From positions 1 through 52,386 of the forward strand of contig CAIYTC010000182.1 in assembly GCA_903929005.1 (NCBI GenBank): DNA of 52,386 nt, written 5' to 3'. The notes beneath the pieces were generated by a model. It saw nothing but the letters and a program-made list of their open reading frames with translations, made no database searches and was not told the DNA's origin. Both the position numbers and the translations under genes were made by a program. Source of the stretch: an uncultured Dehalococcoidia bacterium (GTDB taxonomy: Bacteria > Chloroflexota > Dehalococcoidia > GIF9 > UBA5629). Below are positions 16,079-24,466 of this stretch, piece by piece; position 1 is the stretch's first letter; every line of letters starts with the position of its first letter.

Positions 16079-18043
16079 CTACCCTATCACATCACGCACT
16101 GCTTTACCAAGTTCCGCGAGGGTATAGGGCTTGGCAACCATACCGCTGAACCCGTATTCACTGTAATTGGCGATAACAGGGTCATCGATATAGCCGCTGG
16201 AAACGATGGCCTTCACCCCGGGATCTATCTTGAGCAGCTTTTTGATGGTCACCTCGCCACCCATGCCCCCAACTATGATCAGGTCCAGGACGGCCACGCT
16301 GAACGGATGCCCCGATTTAAGGGCTGCTTTATACAGCTTAATGGCCTCGGCGCCGTCCGCGGCAAACTCGATATCCTGATAGCCGATATACTTGAGCATG
16401 CGGCCGGCTACATCCCTTACCGCTTTCTCATCAGACATGACCAGTATCCTGGCCTTGCCAGCGGCTTCTATGGCCTCTTTTTTATCCTGCTTTGGTGCGG
16501 AAGCGGGCAGGTAGAGGTAAAAGGTCGAGCCGGCGCCCGGCTCCGATTCAACGCTGAGATGGCCGCCGTGCTGGCGCGCTATGGAGAATGAGGTGGCCAA
16601 CCCCAGCCCGCTGCCCTTCGGCTTGGTGGTAAAAAAGGGGTCGAATATCTTTTCCAGGTGATCCCTGGGTATCCCGGTACCGTGGTCCGCCACCGCGATC
16701 CTGATGTAATCCCCTGCTATGACGGGCAGTCCCCTGCCTAAGCTCTGAGTTTCACTGAGGGCTATATTTTCAGCGCTTATTTCTATGCTTCCGCCGGCTG
16801 GCATGGCCTGCTGGGCGTTGATGACCAGGTTATGTATGACCTGGCTTACCTGCCCCTGGTCTATCTCGGCCTGCCACAGGTCAGCGGGTAGGGAGAATTG
16901 ACATTTTACATCGGCGCTGCTCAGGGCAAAGCTGACGATATCCCTGAGCAGTTCCGGTAAGGAAGCCAATTTCTTGACCGGCGCCCCGCCTTTGGAGAAG
17001 GTCAGCAGTTGCACGGTCAGGTCCTTGGCCCGCAGCGCTGCCTTTTCCGCCTGTTCCAGGCTTTCGTGTATTTGACTGCCGGGCGCTGCCTCCGTCCTGG
17101 CCAGGCTGATATTGCCCAGGATGGAGGTGAGGACGTTATTGAAATTGTGGGCGATGCCTCCGGCCAGCAGGCCGACGGATTCCAGCTTTTCCACCCGCTG
17201 TTGTTCTTCTTCCAGGCGCTTGCGCTCGGTGATATCGTGCCCGATGTTTATTATCATTCCGTCTGGAAGCTGAAAGTTTGCCCATAACACTGTCAGTTCC
17301 TTCCCGTCTTTGGTCAGTGAGTGCCATTCCCGGAATATGTTGCCGGGCTGGGAGGTGACGCTATCAATTACTTCTCTGCGTATATCCGGATCGGGATAAA
17401 ACAGTGCGAGTGGTTCATCCTGGGAGTTAATCTCGTCCATTGTCCAGCCGAAAACTTTCTCGCACTCCTGATTCCACAATGTGCAGCGTCCGCTGTTATC
17501 GAACCCGTCAATCAGAACAGGGGCATTTTCGTAGAGTGTTCTGAACCGCGCCTCGCTATTCCACAGCACTTCCTCCGCCCGCTTGCGAGTTGTGATGTCC
17601 TTGATCACCCCGTCGTATGATATTAGCCTCCCCTGGGGATCAAACTGCAGGATGGGTATATCGCTTATCCAGCGGATCTGCCCGTCTTTTCGCACAATAC
17701 GGTGTTCGATGGGTGGGATGTTCTCTCCCGCCAGGATTCTCTGAACGCACTCGAGCACCTGGTCGCGCTCCTCCGCCACTACCATGTTCATCCAGAGATT
17801 GGGATTGTCCGCAAACTCCTCTTTCGTGTATCCCGTCACCACCTCGCATGCCTGGCCGTGCGTTGTCTCCACGACCTGCCCGTCCTGTAATCGCACCGTA
17901 TAGAAATAGTCGGTCAACCCCTCGGTGATCCGCCGGTAGCGTTCCCTGCTTTCCTGCAGCGCCTCCTCCGCCTGCTTGCGCCCGGTGGTGCCCGCAACTG
18001 ACCCAGCAATTTCCTTTTTAGCAGGCCGCTTCTTTTTGACCAT
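16079..18043 (-). CDS. Hybrid sensor histidine kinase: PAS-PAS-HisKA-HATPase-REC
   Basis: A 654-residue soluble signal transducer with no membrane segment. PAS domains lie at about 30-155 and 160-275 (each ending in a DITxRKR-like PAC linker). The dimerisation helix carries phospho-His299 in GGIAHNFNN, the NtrB-like form. The ATPase domain shows the N box (HNLVINAQQAM, Asn405), G1 (DHGTGIP) and G2 (GSGLGLA). A C-terminal receiver (531-654) has acidic SDE, phospho-acceptor Asp587 in VLDLIIVGG and Lys638. A cytosolic ligand or redox cue is likely sensed by the PAS domains. No partner regulator is nearby; the divergent neighbours are the two-CW genes. Start ATG 18043 has only a weak ribosome site. 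Confidence 0.9.
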   Translation of the reverse strand: MVKKKRPAKKEIAGSVAGTTGRKQAEEALQESRERYRRITEGLTDYFYTVRLQDGQVVETTHGQACEVVTGYTKEEFADNPNLWMNMVVAEERDQVLECVQRILAGENIPPIEHRIVRKDGQIRWISDIPILQFDPQGRLISYDGVIKDITTRKRAEEVLWNSEARFRTLYENAPVLIDGFDNSGRCTLWNQECEKVFGWTMDEINSQDEPLALFYPDPDIRREVIDSVTSQPGNIFREWHSLTKDGKELTVLWANFQLPDGMIINIGHDITERKRLEEEQQRVEKLESVGLLAGGIAHNFNNVLTSILGNISLARTEAAPGSQIHESLEQAEKAALRAKDLTVQLLTFSKGGAPVKKLASLPELLRDIVSFALSSADVKCQFSLPADLWQAEIDQGQVSQVIHNLVINAQQAMPAGGSIEISAENIALSETQSLGRGLPVIAGDYIRIAVADHGTGIPRDHLEKIFDPFFTTKPKGSGLGLATSFSIARQHGGHLSVESEPGAGSTFYLYLPASAPKQDKKEAIEAAGKARILVMSDEKAVRDVAGRMLKYIGYQDIEFAADGAEAIKLYKAALKSGHPFSVAVLDLIIVGGMGGEVTIKKLLKIDPGVKAIVSSGYIDDPVIANYSEYGFSGMVAKPYTLAELGKAVRDVIG

Positions 18044-18101
18044 TTAAGCTGTCCCTTTCGTCAAGCCCATTTTGCCATTGCCACCATAATTGTAGTGGCA
18101 G

Positions 18102-18117
18102 TTGCGCAAAAGCGCAA
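18102..18117. promoter_or_regulatory. Palindromic operator-like element, copy A
   Basis: TTGCGC-AAAA-GCGCAA, a perfect 6-base inverted repeat 90 bases before the first two-CW start. Exactly 20 bases later comes CGGATG, the same as at copy B. TATAAG lies 16 bases after its first TTGCGC, so the palindrome may overlap a -35 box. Confidence 0.6.
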
Positions 18118-18207
18118 TTGCATTATAAGCATTAAGGCGGATGCCCCTGCTTGTAGCGGATGTTAAATTAGGGACAACCTGACAAAGAAGAATTAGGAGG
18201 CAAGAAA

Positions 18208-18549
18208 ATGGCCAAGACAATAGAAAAGGTAGAAATCACAGCGGAACCCAAGGAAGAAAGGGGTTTCAATTTCTGGACTGATAAGACCCCGTGCTGGGAG
18301 CTTTCACATTGTACCAACATGGTCAAGGCAGAATGCCCGGCAGTCAAATACCAGTTCCTGCCCTGCTGGGAGATCGAAGGCACATACTGCAAGCTGGACG
18401 ATTACGGTGCTGACGGCAAAGACACCAGCATCTGCGAGGTCTGCCGCGTGTACAAGACCTACGGTGGGGGCAAGCCCATCCAGTTGAAGCTGCTCGGCCG
18501 CGGGATCAACACCTCCTTAAAAATGCTGGAAAAGGTTGCAGCAGGATAG
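18208..18549 (+). CDS. Two-CW domain-containing protein (copy 1)
   Basis: A 113-residue cytosolic protein with eight cysteines. Two CWE motifs (PCWELSHC and PCWEIEGTYC) and a final CEVCRVYK are the signature of two-CW proteins; the cysteines likely form a metal site or Fe-S cluster, which is not established. The C-terminal 35 residues are predicted helical. ATG 18208 follows TTAGGAGGCAAGAAA. It is monocistronic: palindrome A upstream, strong terminator 18574-18603 downstream. It is paralogous to the gene at 18754. The histidine kinase on the other strand shares the upstream region. Confidence 0.82.
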   Translation: MAKTIEKVEITAEPKEERGFNFWTDKTPCWELSHCTNMVKAECPAVKYQFLPCWEIEGTYCKLDDYGADGKDTSICEVCRVYKTYGGGKPIQLKLLGRGINTSLKMLEKVAAG

Positions 18550-18573
18550 GTACTTGATCTAACGAGGGATATT

Positions 18574-18603
18574 AATCCCCCTCTCCCGAAGGAGAGGGGG
18601 ATT
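18574..18603 (+). terminator. Rho-independent terminator after two-CW copy 1
   Basis: A 13-base-pair stem (18574-18586 with 18591-18603) with CGAA loop, followed by TTCTTAT. Confidence 0.85.
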
Positions 18604-18634
18604 TTCTTATCCGGCAGCGGCATGCCATGAACAG

Positions 18635-18650
18635 TTGCGCTTTTGCGCAA
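18635..18650. promoter_or_regulatory. Palindromic operator-like element, copy B
   Basis: TTGCGC-TTTT-GCGCAA, the same inverted repeat as copy A with the centre changed from AAAA to TTTT, 103 bases before the second two-CW start. CGGATG again follows after exactly 20 bases. Confidence 0.6.
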
Positions 18651-18753
18651 AATTGAATTAAGCGTTAAAACGGATGGCGCTACGCAATGTGTATGATAAA
18701 TTGGTAGCGTAAAGAAAAAGAAATCAACTAACAGAATAAAGGAGGAAAATAAA

Positions 18754-19092
18754 ATGGCTGAAATTAAAGTAAAGGGAAAGAATGCAGTCGAGGTTAAAGC
18801 AGACAGCGGAGTGAATTTCTGGACCGATAAGGCGCCGTGCTGGGAGCTTTGCAACTGCCCTGAGATGATAAAGAGCGAGTGCCCGGTTGAGAAATACCAG
18901 TTCCTGCCCTGCTGGGAGATCGAGGGAACTTACTGCAAACTGGACGACAAAGGCGCCACCGGCCGCGACACCAGCATCTGCGAGACCTGCAGGATCTACA
19001 AAAAGTATGGCAACGACCAGCCGATCGTGATCAAGCTCTTCGGGAAAGGGATTGATACCCGCCTCAATGAACTCGAAAAAATAGCTAAATAA
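18754..19092 (+). CDS. Two-CW domain-containing protein (copy 2)
   Basis: A 112-residue paralogue of the preceding gene. It keeps PCWELCNC, PCWEIEGTYCKLDD and CETCRIYKKYG, and gains one extra cysteine in the first motif (CNC for SHC). The similarity covers the whole protein apart from the first 18 residues. ATG 18754 follows AAAGGAGGAAAATAAA, one of the best ribosome sites in the window, so strong expression is likely. It is monocistronic, with palindrome B upstream and a terminator downstream. Biochemical role unknown; regulation together with copy 1 is inferred from the shared upstream element. Confidence 0.82.
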   Translation: MAEIKVKGKNAVEVKADSGVNFWTDKAPCWELCNCPEMIKSECPVEKYQFLPCWEIEGTYCKLDDKGATGRDTSICETCRIYKKYGNDQPIVIKLFGKGIDTRLNELEKIAK

Positions 19093-19113
19093 ATAGACAG
19101 GGAACAAAATGAA

Positions 19114-19140
19114 GGGGGCTGCTCCTCAGGAGCAGCCCCC
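19114..19140 (+). terminator. Rho-independent terminator after two-CW copy 2
   Basis: A 12-base-pair stem (19114-19125 with 19129-19140), TCA loop, then TTTTATTAT. Confidence 0.88.
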
Positions 19141-19166
19141 TTTTATTATCCCTTGCGGAAACCACA

Positions 19167-19688
19167 TCAGGCGCGGACGGCCCCGGTTATCTCTATCGCG
19201 GCCAGGGCCTCCCTGAGGTCTTTGAGGTTGACGATATCATCCCTGTTATAACGCAGCAGAAGGTTGAGCGCAGCCAGGTCATGGGCTCCCTTGTATTGTT
19301 CCCATAGCCAGATCGCGTCCAGGCCATTAATCCCCTCGGTCTCCCTGGAAATGCCCAGCCGCCTTAAGACTGCTTTGAAACCGCCTTTCAGGTTATATTT
19401 CCAGCAATCGTACATCAGGTCCGTGTGCCTGAGCATCAGGCCGAGGTCCGGCCCCAGGTGGGTGCGTATGAAAGGAACGTCGAAGCGGAAACCGTTATAG
19501 GTAAACATGTTAGCCGTCCCCTCCAGTAACTTCAGCAGATTTTTACAGGTGAGCTTTTCATCGTATAGCTGCACCAGCCTGTCTTCTTTCTCATTACAGA
19601 AATAGATGCCGATGACAGTAATACTGCTCTCGTGGGCATACAGCCCGGTGGTCTCGATATCCAGGTAGGCGTCGGGGAAGCCGATCAT
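19167..19688 (-). CDS. RNase H-like 3'-5' exonuclease domain protein (YprB type)
   Basis: A 173-residue nuclease of the DEDD superfamily, matching the RNase_H_2/YprB group. ExoI is DxE: Asp10 and Glu12 in YLDIETTGL. ExoII is in FTYNGFRFDVPF. The third motif, RYNRDDIVNL, supplies the last aspartates. It should hydrolyse RNA or DNA from the 3' end using two metal ions. Most YprB proteins carry an extra C-terminal TPR region; this one is the catalytic domain only. ATG 19688 has AAGGAT upstream and a TATAAT 17 bases before the start. It stands alone on the minus strand. Confidence 0.82.
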   Translation of the reverse strand: MIGFPDAYLDIETTGLYAHESSITVIGIYFCNEKEDRLVQLYDEKLTCKNLLKLLEGTANMFTYNGFRFDVPFIRTHLGPDLGLMLRHTDLMYDCWKYNLKGGFKAVLRRLGISRETEGINGLDAIWLWEQYKGAHDLAALNLLLRYNRDDIVNLKDLREALAAIEITGAVRA

Positions 19689-19796
19689 GATAAATCCTTG
19701 CCCTGATTATACAGTATTCCGCTTACAGGCGGCATTCCGGGTAACTGCCTCGACATATTGAGCTAATGGTATGAAACGCCCCTGACAGCTTGTCTG

Positions 19797-20657
19797 TCAA
19801 AGCATCAGACCTTCCCCGTCCCGGCGCATCTTGACGTAGCTGAACCTGGCGAAGAAGAGCAGCACCCAGGCGGTGAGGTAGATGAACATCAGCAGGGCGA
19901 TGACCGAGCCGATAGGTCCGTAGACGAGGTTGTACTGTCCGAAATTTTTCACGTACCAGACGAAGGCGAACCTGACGGCCTCAAAACCGATAGTGGCCAG
20001 CAGCGCGCCCAGCCAGATATGCTTCCATTTGGGCTGCTTGCCGGGGATAAAGCGGTAGAGCAAAAGTATCACCCCGTAGGTCAGCAACGCACTTGAGAGC
20101 ATAAAAACCACCCGTGCGAACAGGTTGTTCCTGGTTATCTTGAGTATGCCGTACTGCACATTGGCCTCGTGCATATAGTGTACGGTGGTGGTCATCCAGG
20201 TGAAGGCGATCAGGGCAATAACTGCTAATACCAGCATGGCAACGTTGATAAGGCGTCCTTTAACAAATGTGTAGCTGTTGGACATGCCCCAGATGCTGTT
20301 GAGGGAGTTGCGCAGGACATCAAAGAAAGATAAGGCGCTCCAGATAAGCGCCAGCAGTGCAATGACCCCGGTCGCACCGCGCGCCTGGATCACGCCCTCC
20401 AGCGTTTTGACTATCAGTCCCCTGGCCACGGGGATAAGGTTGCCCATGGCCGTGATGACCTGGTTTTCGACCTCCGCCGACGACATCATGAAGCCGGATA
20501 TGGATATCAGCGCCAGCGCGAAAGGGAACAGCGAGAAGAGCAGGCTGTAGGCTACCGCCGCTGCCATCAGCTTGCCGTTATCCGAGCCGAATTCCCTGAA
20601 CGTGGTCCAAAACAGGGAGATAACCCGGTTGTTTTTTACAGGCGCCCAATATTTCAT
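19797..20657 (-). CDS. YihY/BrkB family inner-membrane protein
   Basis: A 286-residue membrane protein of the YihY/virulence factor BrkB family (not RNase BN, as once believed). It has about six hydrophobic segments and the family landmarks AAAVAYSLLFSLFPF near residue 35, GMSNSYTFVKGRL near 125 and GAIGFEAVRF-like GALLATIGFEAVRF near 220, ending in IYLTAWVLLFFARFSYV. The transported substrate, if any, is not known. I chose ATG 20657, which has GAGGTGAGG in front; a GTG three codons upstream falls inside that ribosome site. It diverges from the small helical protein at 20793. Confidence 0.87.
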   Translation of the reverse strand: MKYWAPVKNNRVISLFWTTFREFGSDNGKLMAAAVAYSLLFSLFPFALALISISGFMMSSAEVENQVITAMGNLIPVARGLIVKTLEGVIQARGATGVIALLALIWSALSFFDVLRNSLNSIWGMSNSYTFVKGRLINVAMLVLAVIALIAFTWMTTTVHYMHEANVQYGILKITRNNLFARVVFMLSSALLTYGVILLLYRFIPGKQPKWKHIWLGALLATIGFEAVRFAFVWYVKNFGQYNLVYGPIGSVIALLMFIYLTAWVLLFFARFSYVKMRRDGEGLML

Positions 20658-20792
20658 TGCCCTCACCTCAGTGTATAATGTACAACATTAACAGTATGTT
20701 ATCAGATTTTACGGATAGATTTTTATGTCAGTGCAATATTAGACCTGTTTTGCAGTAAAATTAATTGCAGCAGATTAGAAAGGAGGATTGTC

Positions 20793-21104
20793 ATGGAGGA
20801 ATCACAAAACGGGCAAAAAAAGACTGCCGCCGGTAACCTTGGTGATATGTTCGATGCACTGGGGGATACGATGGGGCAGATCTTCAATGACCCCAAGCTG
20901 AAGGAGAAGGCGCGCGAGCTGGGTAAAGCGGCCAGGGAATCGGCCGAGACGCTCGGGGAGCGTTTTAAGGACGAGGAGGTCAAGGCAAAATTCAAGGACG
21001 TGGGCAAGGCCACCCAGGCCTTTGGTAAAAACGTCGCTGACATGTTTACCGAGGATAAAAGCAGGGATACTGCGGCCGACAAACCGGCTGAACCTCCTGG
21101 GTAA
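20793..21104 (+). CDS. Small charged helical protein, function unknown
   Basis: A 103-residue soluble protein, very rich in Lys, Glu, Asp and Ala, with no cysteine and no hydrophobic segment. Residues 18-85 form amphipathic, possibly coiled-coil helices (DPKLKEKARELGKAARESA, then a similar DEEVKAKFKDVGKATQAFG), which look like two degenerate copies of a 35-residue unit. The ribosome site AAAGGAGG is excellent, so this is very likely a real gene. I do not recognise a family. It ends 2 bases before the convergent stop of the biotin carboxylase gene, with no room for a terminator. Confidence 0.7.
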   Translation: MEESQNGQKKTAAGNLGDMFDALGDTMGQIFNDPKLKEKARELGKAARESAETLGERFKDEEVKAKFKDVGKATQAFGKNVADMFTEDKSRDTAADKPAEPPG

Positions 21105-21106
21105 TA

Positions 21107-22600
21107 TTACGAATCCGTGCCGCCCTGGCCGCCTTTCTGCGCCGCCTGCGTGTAGGCCACTACCGCGGCGATGGCCGCCGCGCGCTTGCCGTCGTCGAAT
21201 ACCTGCGACAGCTTCTCTTCCAGCGGCTGCTCGCGCGCCATGATGGCACGCATGTCATCGATCAGAGTAGTTTCCTGCGTTATGAAGTGTGTACCAAGCT
21301 CGCCGCTGCGGAAGCGCTGGTTCTCCATGACCGCTTTGTGGAAGGGGATATTGGTTTTAACTCCCACGATGACGTATTCGTAGAGGGCGCGTTTCATGCG
21401 TTCGATAGCCTCGTCCCGTGTGCGGCCCCAGGCCACCAGCTTGGAGATCATGGGGTCGTACATGGGTGAGATGGTATAGCGTGTGTGCACTCCGCTGTCC
21501 ACCCGTATGCCCATGCCGCCCGGTGAACGGTAGCCGCGCAGCTTGCCCGGGGAAGGGGCAAAGTTATTCAGCGGGTCCTCGGCATTGATGCGGCATTCGA
21601 TAGCCCAACCGTTCATCTTCACGTCCTGCTGCTGGATATCCAGGCGCTTGCCCGAGGCTATCAGGAGCTGCTCCTTGAGGATGTCGATGCCCGTGACCAT
21701 CTCGGTTACCGGGTGCTCGACCTGGACGCGGGTATTCATCTCCATGAAGTAGAACTGGCCTTGGGAGAAGATGAACTCGATGGTGCCGGCGTTCTGGTAC
21801 TTTATCTGGCGGGCGGCCTTTACCGCTATCTCGCCCATGCGGGCGCGCAGTTCCGGCGTCAATGCAGGCGAGGGCGCCTCCTCGATCAGCTTCTGGTGGC
21901 GGCGCTGGATGGAGCACTCGCGCTCGCCCAGGTGTATCACATTGCTGTGTGCGTCGGCCAGCACCTGGAATTCTATGTGGCGGGGATGCTCGATATATTT
22001 CTCGATGTAAATTTCGGGCATGCCGAAGGCGCTGGCGGCTATCTTGCTGGACGTCTCCAGTCCCTTCATCAGTGTGGCCTCGTCATGCACTATGGTCATG
22101 CCGATGCCGCCGCCGCCGCCGGAGGGCTTGATGATAATGGGGTAGCCTATCGCTTCAGCTATCTTGCGAGCTTCCTCGAAGCCGCTGACGGCTTCCTTTG
22201 TGCCCGGCGTGATGGGCACGCCTGCTTTAGCCATTTCCCGGCGGGCAGCGATCTTATTGCCCATCAGCTCAATCACTTTGCTGGAAGGGCCGATGAATTT
22301 GATGCCCTCCCTCTCGCAGGAATAGGCGAAACTGGGATTCTCGGCTAAAAAGCCGTAGCCCGGGTGTATCCCGTCCGCGCCGCTCTCTTTGGCTACGGCG
22401 ATGATCTTCTTGATGTTGAGGTAGCTCTCGATAGCCGCCGGGGCGCCGATGCAGTAGGCCTCGTCGGCGTATTTGGCGAAAAGGGCATCACGGTCGGCTT
22501 CCGAATAGACGGCCACTGTGCGTATGCCCAGCTCGCGGCAGGCGCGCATCACGCGTATGGCTATCTCGCCACGGTTGGCGATTAATACTTTCTTCAGCAT
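21107..22600 (-). CDS. pycA: Pyruvate carboxylase subunit A (biotin carboxylase)
   Basis: A 497-residue ATP-grasp biotin carboxylase. It starts with KVLIANRGEIAIRVMRAC, and has the glycine-rich ATP loop KPSGGGGGIGM, the EKYIEHPRHIEFQ strand, ERECSIQRRHQKLIEEAPSP and the catalytic MNTRVQVEHPVTE. It carboxylates biotin on the partner subunit using bicarbonate and ATP. The partner lies one base upstream, and together they form the two-subunit pyruvate carboxylase known from methanogens and several anaerobes, which makes oxaloacetate for biosynthesis. The biotin carboxylase alone could also serve acetyl-CoA carboxylase; the neighbour favours pyruvate. The sequence of its C-terminal 40 residues is family-typical. 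Confidence 0.9.
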   Translation of the reverse strand: MLKKVLIANRGEIAIRVMRACRELGIRTVAVYSEADRDALFAKYADEAYCIGAPAAIESYLNIKKIIAVAKESGADGIHPGYGFLAENPSFAYSCEREGIKFIGPSSKVIELMGNKIAARREMAKAGVPITPGTKEAVSGFEEARKIAEAIGYPIIIKPSGGGGGIGMTIVHDEATLMKGLETSSKIAASAFGMPEIYIEKYIEHPRHIEFQVLADAHSNVIHLGERECSIQRRHQKLIEEAPSPALTPELRARMGEIAVKAARQIKYQNAGTIEFIFSQGQFYFMEMNTRVQVEHPVTEMVTGIDILKEQLLIASGKRLDIQQQDVKMNGWAIECRINAEDPLNNFAPSPGKLRGYRSPGGMGIRVDSGVHTRYTISPMYDPMISKLVAWGRTRDEAIERMKRALYEYVIVGVKTNIPFHKAVMENQRFRSGELGTHFITQETTLIDDMRAIMAREQPLEEKLSQVFDDGKRAAAIAAVVAYTQAAQKGGQGGTDS

Positions 22601-22601
22601 G

Positions 22602-24320
22602 TCATTCGATCACCATTAAAACGTCGTCCTTATTCACGATTTCGCCGTTAAAGGCGAATATCTCCTTGACCGTGCCCGTGTAGGGGCTATGCACATCGCT
22701 CTGCATCTTCATAGCCTCGAGCACGACCACGGTGTCGCCCTCTTTAACCTTATCGCCCGCCTTGGCTTTCACGGTCAGCACCATGCCCTGCATGGGCGAT
22801 AGCACCGCTCCTTTGGGTATCTCCCTGGATTTGGCTTTTTTGCCTGTCTCAACGGTCTGCCCCAGTACAGGGGTTATCTTGATGTTAAAGACCTCGCCGT
22901 CCACGTCCACGCTGAACTCCGTGGGCATATCGGCGCCCGGTTGGCTGGGTGCGGCAGCCGGCAGGGGGCCTGCCAGCACCTCTTCCTTGCCCTCGCCGCG
23001 CAGGAATTTTAAAGCTACCTGCGGGTAGAGGGCGTAGGTCACCAGGTCCTCTTCCTTGTGCAGGATACCAAGCTTATGGGCTTCGTCCTTATACTTCTCA
23101 AGCTCGGGCTCAATGTGTTCACCCGGCCTGCCGCTAATTATCTTCGCATCCCCTGCCACCATCTTGCGGACATCGTCGTTAAGATCGCCGGGCGGCCTGC
23201 CGTAATAGCCCAGGAAGTAGTCCTTGACCTCTTTGGTTACTTTCTTATAGCGCTCACCGTTGAGCACGTTGAGCACGGCCTGGATGCCCACGATCTGGCT
23301 GGTGGGCGTGACCAGCGGAGGGTAACCCAGGTCGGCGCGCACCCGTGGTATCTCCTCAAGCACGGCGCTGATCTTGTCCAGGGCGTTCTGTTCGCGCAAC
23401 TGGCTGATCAGGTTGGAATACATGCCGCCCGGTATTTGATGCAGCAGCACGTTGACGCTGGGGCGCGTGGCCTCGGCAGTCAGCAGCATGCGGTACTTGC
23501 CGGCCATGGCTGCGAAGTCCTCGCCTATCTCGTAGAGCAATTCCAATTCCAGTCCGCTGTCCCAGGGGGTGCCCTGGAAGGCGGCCACCACGCTCTCGGT
23601 GGGCGGCTGCGAGGTGCCCCAGGCGAAGGGCGAGAAGGCGGTATCAAGTATGTCCGCGCCGGCCTCGGCGGCTGCCTGGTAGCTCATGGGCGCCATGCCG
23701 CTGGAGCAATGCGAATGCAGGTCAACAGGTATCTTCACTAACTTCTTTATCGCCTTGAAGAGCGCCGTAGTGTCGGGCGGGGAGATAAGCCCGGCCATGT
23801 CCTTGATGCAGATTGAGTCGCAGCCCAGGTTCTCCAGCCTGTGCGCCATTTCGGCGAATCCTTCTACCGAATGCACCGGGCTGATGGTGTAGCAGATGGT
23901 GCCCTGCACGTGAACTTTATATTTCTGGCACTCGTGGATGGCCGGCTCCATGTTCCTGATATCGTTGAGCGCGTCGAAGATGCGAAAGACATCCACGCCG
24001 TCCTTGACCGCCAGGCGCACGAACTCCCTGACCACGTCGTCGGCGTAGTGGCGGTAGCCCACCAGGTTCTGGCCGCGCAGCAGCATCTGCAGGTGAGTAT
24101 GCTTGACCATGCTGCGGATGTCCTTCAGACGTTCCCAGGGATCCTCGTTGAGGTAGCGTATGCAGGTATCGAAAGTGGCGCCGCCCCACATCTCCAGCGA
24201 GAAGAAGCCCACCCTGTCCATTTTCTCCACGATAGGCAGCATGTCGCGCGAGCGCATGCGGGTGGCGATCAGCGACTGGTGCGCATCGCGCAGGGTGGTG
24301 TCCGTTATCTTAATTGCCAT
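22602..24320 (-). CDS. pycB: Pyruvate carboxylase subunit B (carboxyltransferase plus biotinyl domain)
   Basis: A 572-residue protein. The N-terminal HMGL-like TIM barrel (TDTTLRDAHQSL, MWGGATFD, and metal ligands in DLHSHCSSGM) is the pyruvate/oxaloacetate carboxyltransferase; the C-terminal 70 residues are a biotinyl domain with EAMKMQ, whose Lys takes the biotin. A linker of Ala/Pro (PLPAAAPSQPG) joins them. The same architecture is used by oxaloacetate decarboxylase alpha, but no membrane subunits (OadB, OadG) are present, so anaplerotic pyruvate carboxylase is favoured. ATG 24320 follows AGAGAGGATAGCACT. Its promoter is at 24376-24403. The pycA start follows after a single base. Confidence 0.9.
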   Translation of the reverse strand: MAIKITDTTLRDAHQSLIATRMRSRDMLPIVEKMDRVGFFSLEMWGGATFDTCIRYLNEDPWERLKDIRSMVKHTHLQMLLRGQNLVGYRHYADDVVREFVRLAVKDGVDVFRIFDALNDIRNMEPAIHECQKYKVHVQGTICYTISPVHSVEGFAEMAHRLENLGCDSICIKDMAGLISPPDTTALFKAIKKLVKIPVDLHSHCSSGMAPMSYQAAAEAGADILDTAFSPFAWGTSQPPTESVVAAFQGTPWDSGLELELLYEIGEDFAAMAGKYRMLLTAEATRPSVNVLLHQIPGGMYSNLISQLREQNALDKISAVLEEIPRVRADLGYPPLVTPTSQIVGIQAVLNVLNGERYKKVTKEVKDYFLGYYGRPPGDLNDDVRKMVAGDAKIISGRPGEHIEPELEKYKDEAHKLGILHKEEDLVTYALYPQVALKFLRGEGKEEVLAGPLPAAAPSQPGADMPTEFSVDVDGEVFNIKITPVLGQTVETGKKAKSREIPKGAVLSPMQGMVLTVKAKAGDKVKEGDTVVVLEAMKMQSDVHSPYTGTVKEIFAFNGEIVNKDDVLMVIE

Positions 24321-24375
24321 AGTGCTATCCTCTCTGATTTCGCCTGCCTTACATCAATAAGGCCAACCTGGTAAT

Positions 24376-24403
24376 GATATAGATTAAGCGTTGCTTTCGT
24401 CAA
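24376..24403 (-). promoter_or_regulatory. Promoter of the pycB-pycA operon
   Basis: Minus strand: TTGACG (24403-24398), 16-base spacer, TATATC (24381-24376), about 55 bases before the pycB start. Confidence 0.55.
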
Positions 24404-24429
24404 TTCACCGAAATATGTACACATAAACG

Positions 24430-24458
24430 TTGTAATCGCCGGGGGTGTATTATATAAT
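24430..24458 (+). promoter_or_regulatory. Promoter of the tyrosine phosphatase gene (leaderless)
   Basis: TTGTAA (24430-24435), 17-base spacer, TATAAT (24453-24458). Only eight bases separate the -10 from the ATG at 24467, so transcription should begin at or next to the start codon. Confidence 0.65.
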
Positions 24459-24466
24459 CCCGTCAA

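Noticed and set aside
19770-19800. Hairpin TGACAG-CTTGT-CTGTCA after the YihY gene as terminator
   Set aside because: The stem is six base pairs, overlaps the stop codon and lacks a T-tract, so support is too weak.
20679-20700. TAATGT-ACA-ACATTA inverted repeat upstream of the YihY gene as operator
   Set aside because: Short, AT-rich and found only once in the window; likely by chance.
21713-22348. Open frame of 211 codons on the plus strand across the biotin carboxylase
   Set aside because: Antisense to an intact conserved gene; no ribosome site and no domain.
23058-23741. Open frame of 227 codons on the plus strand across pycB
   Set aside because: Antisense shadow of a conserved enzyme.
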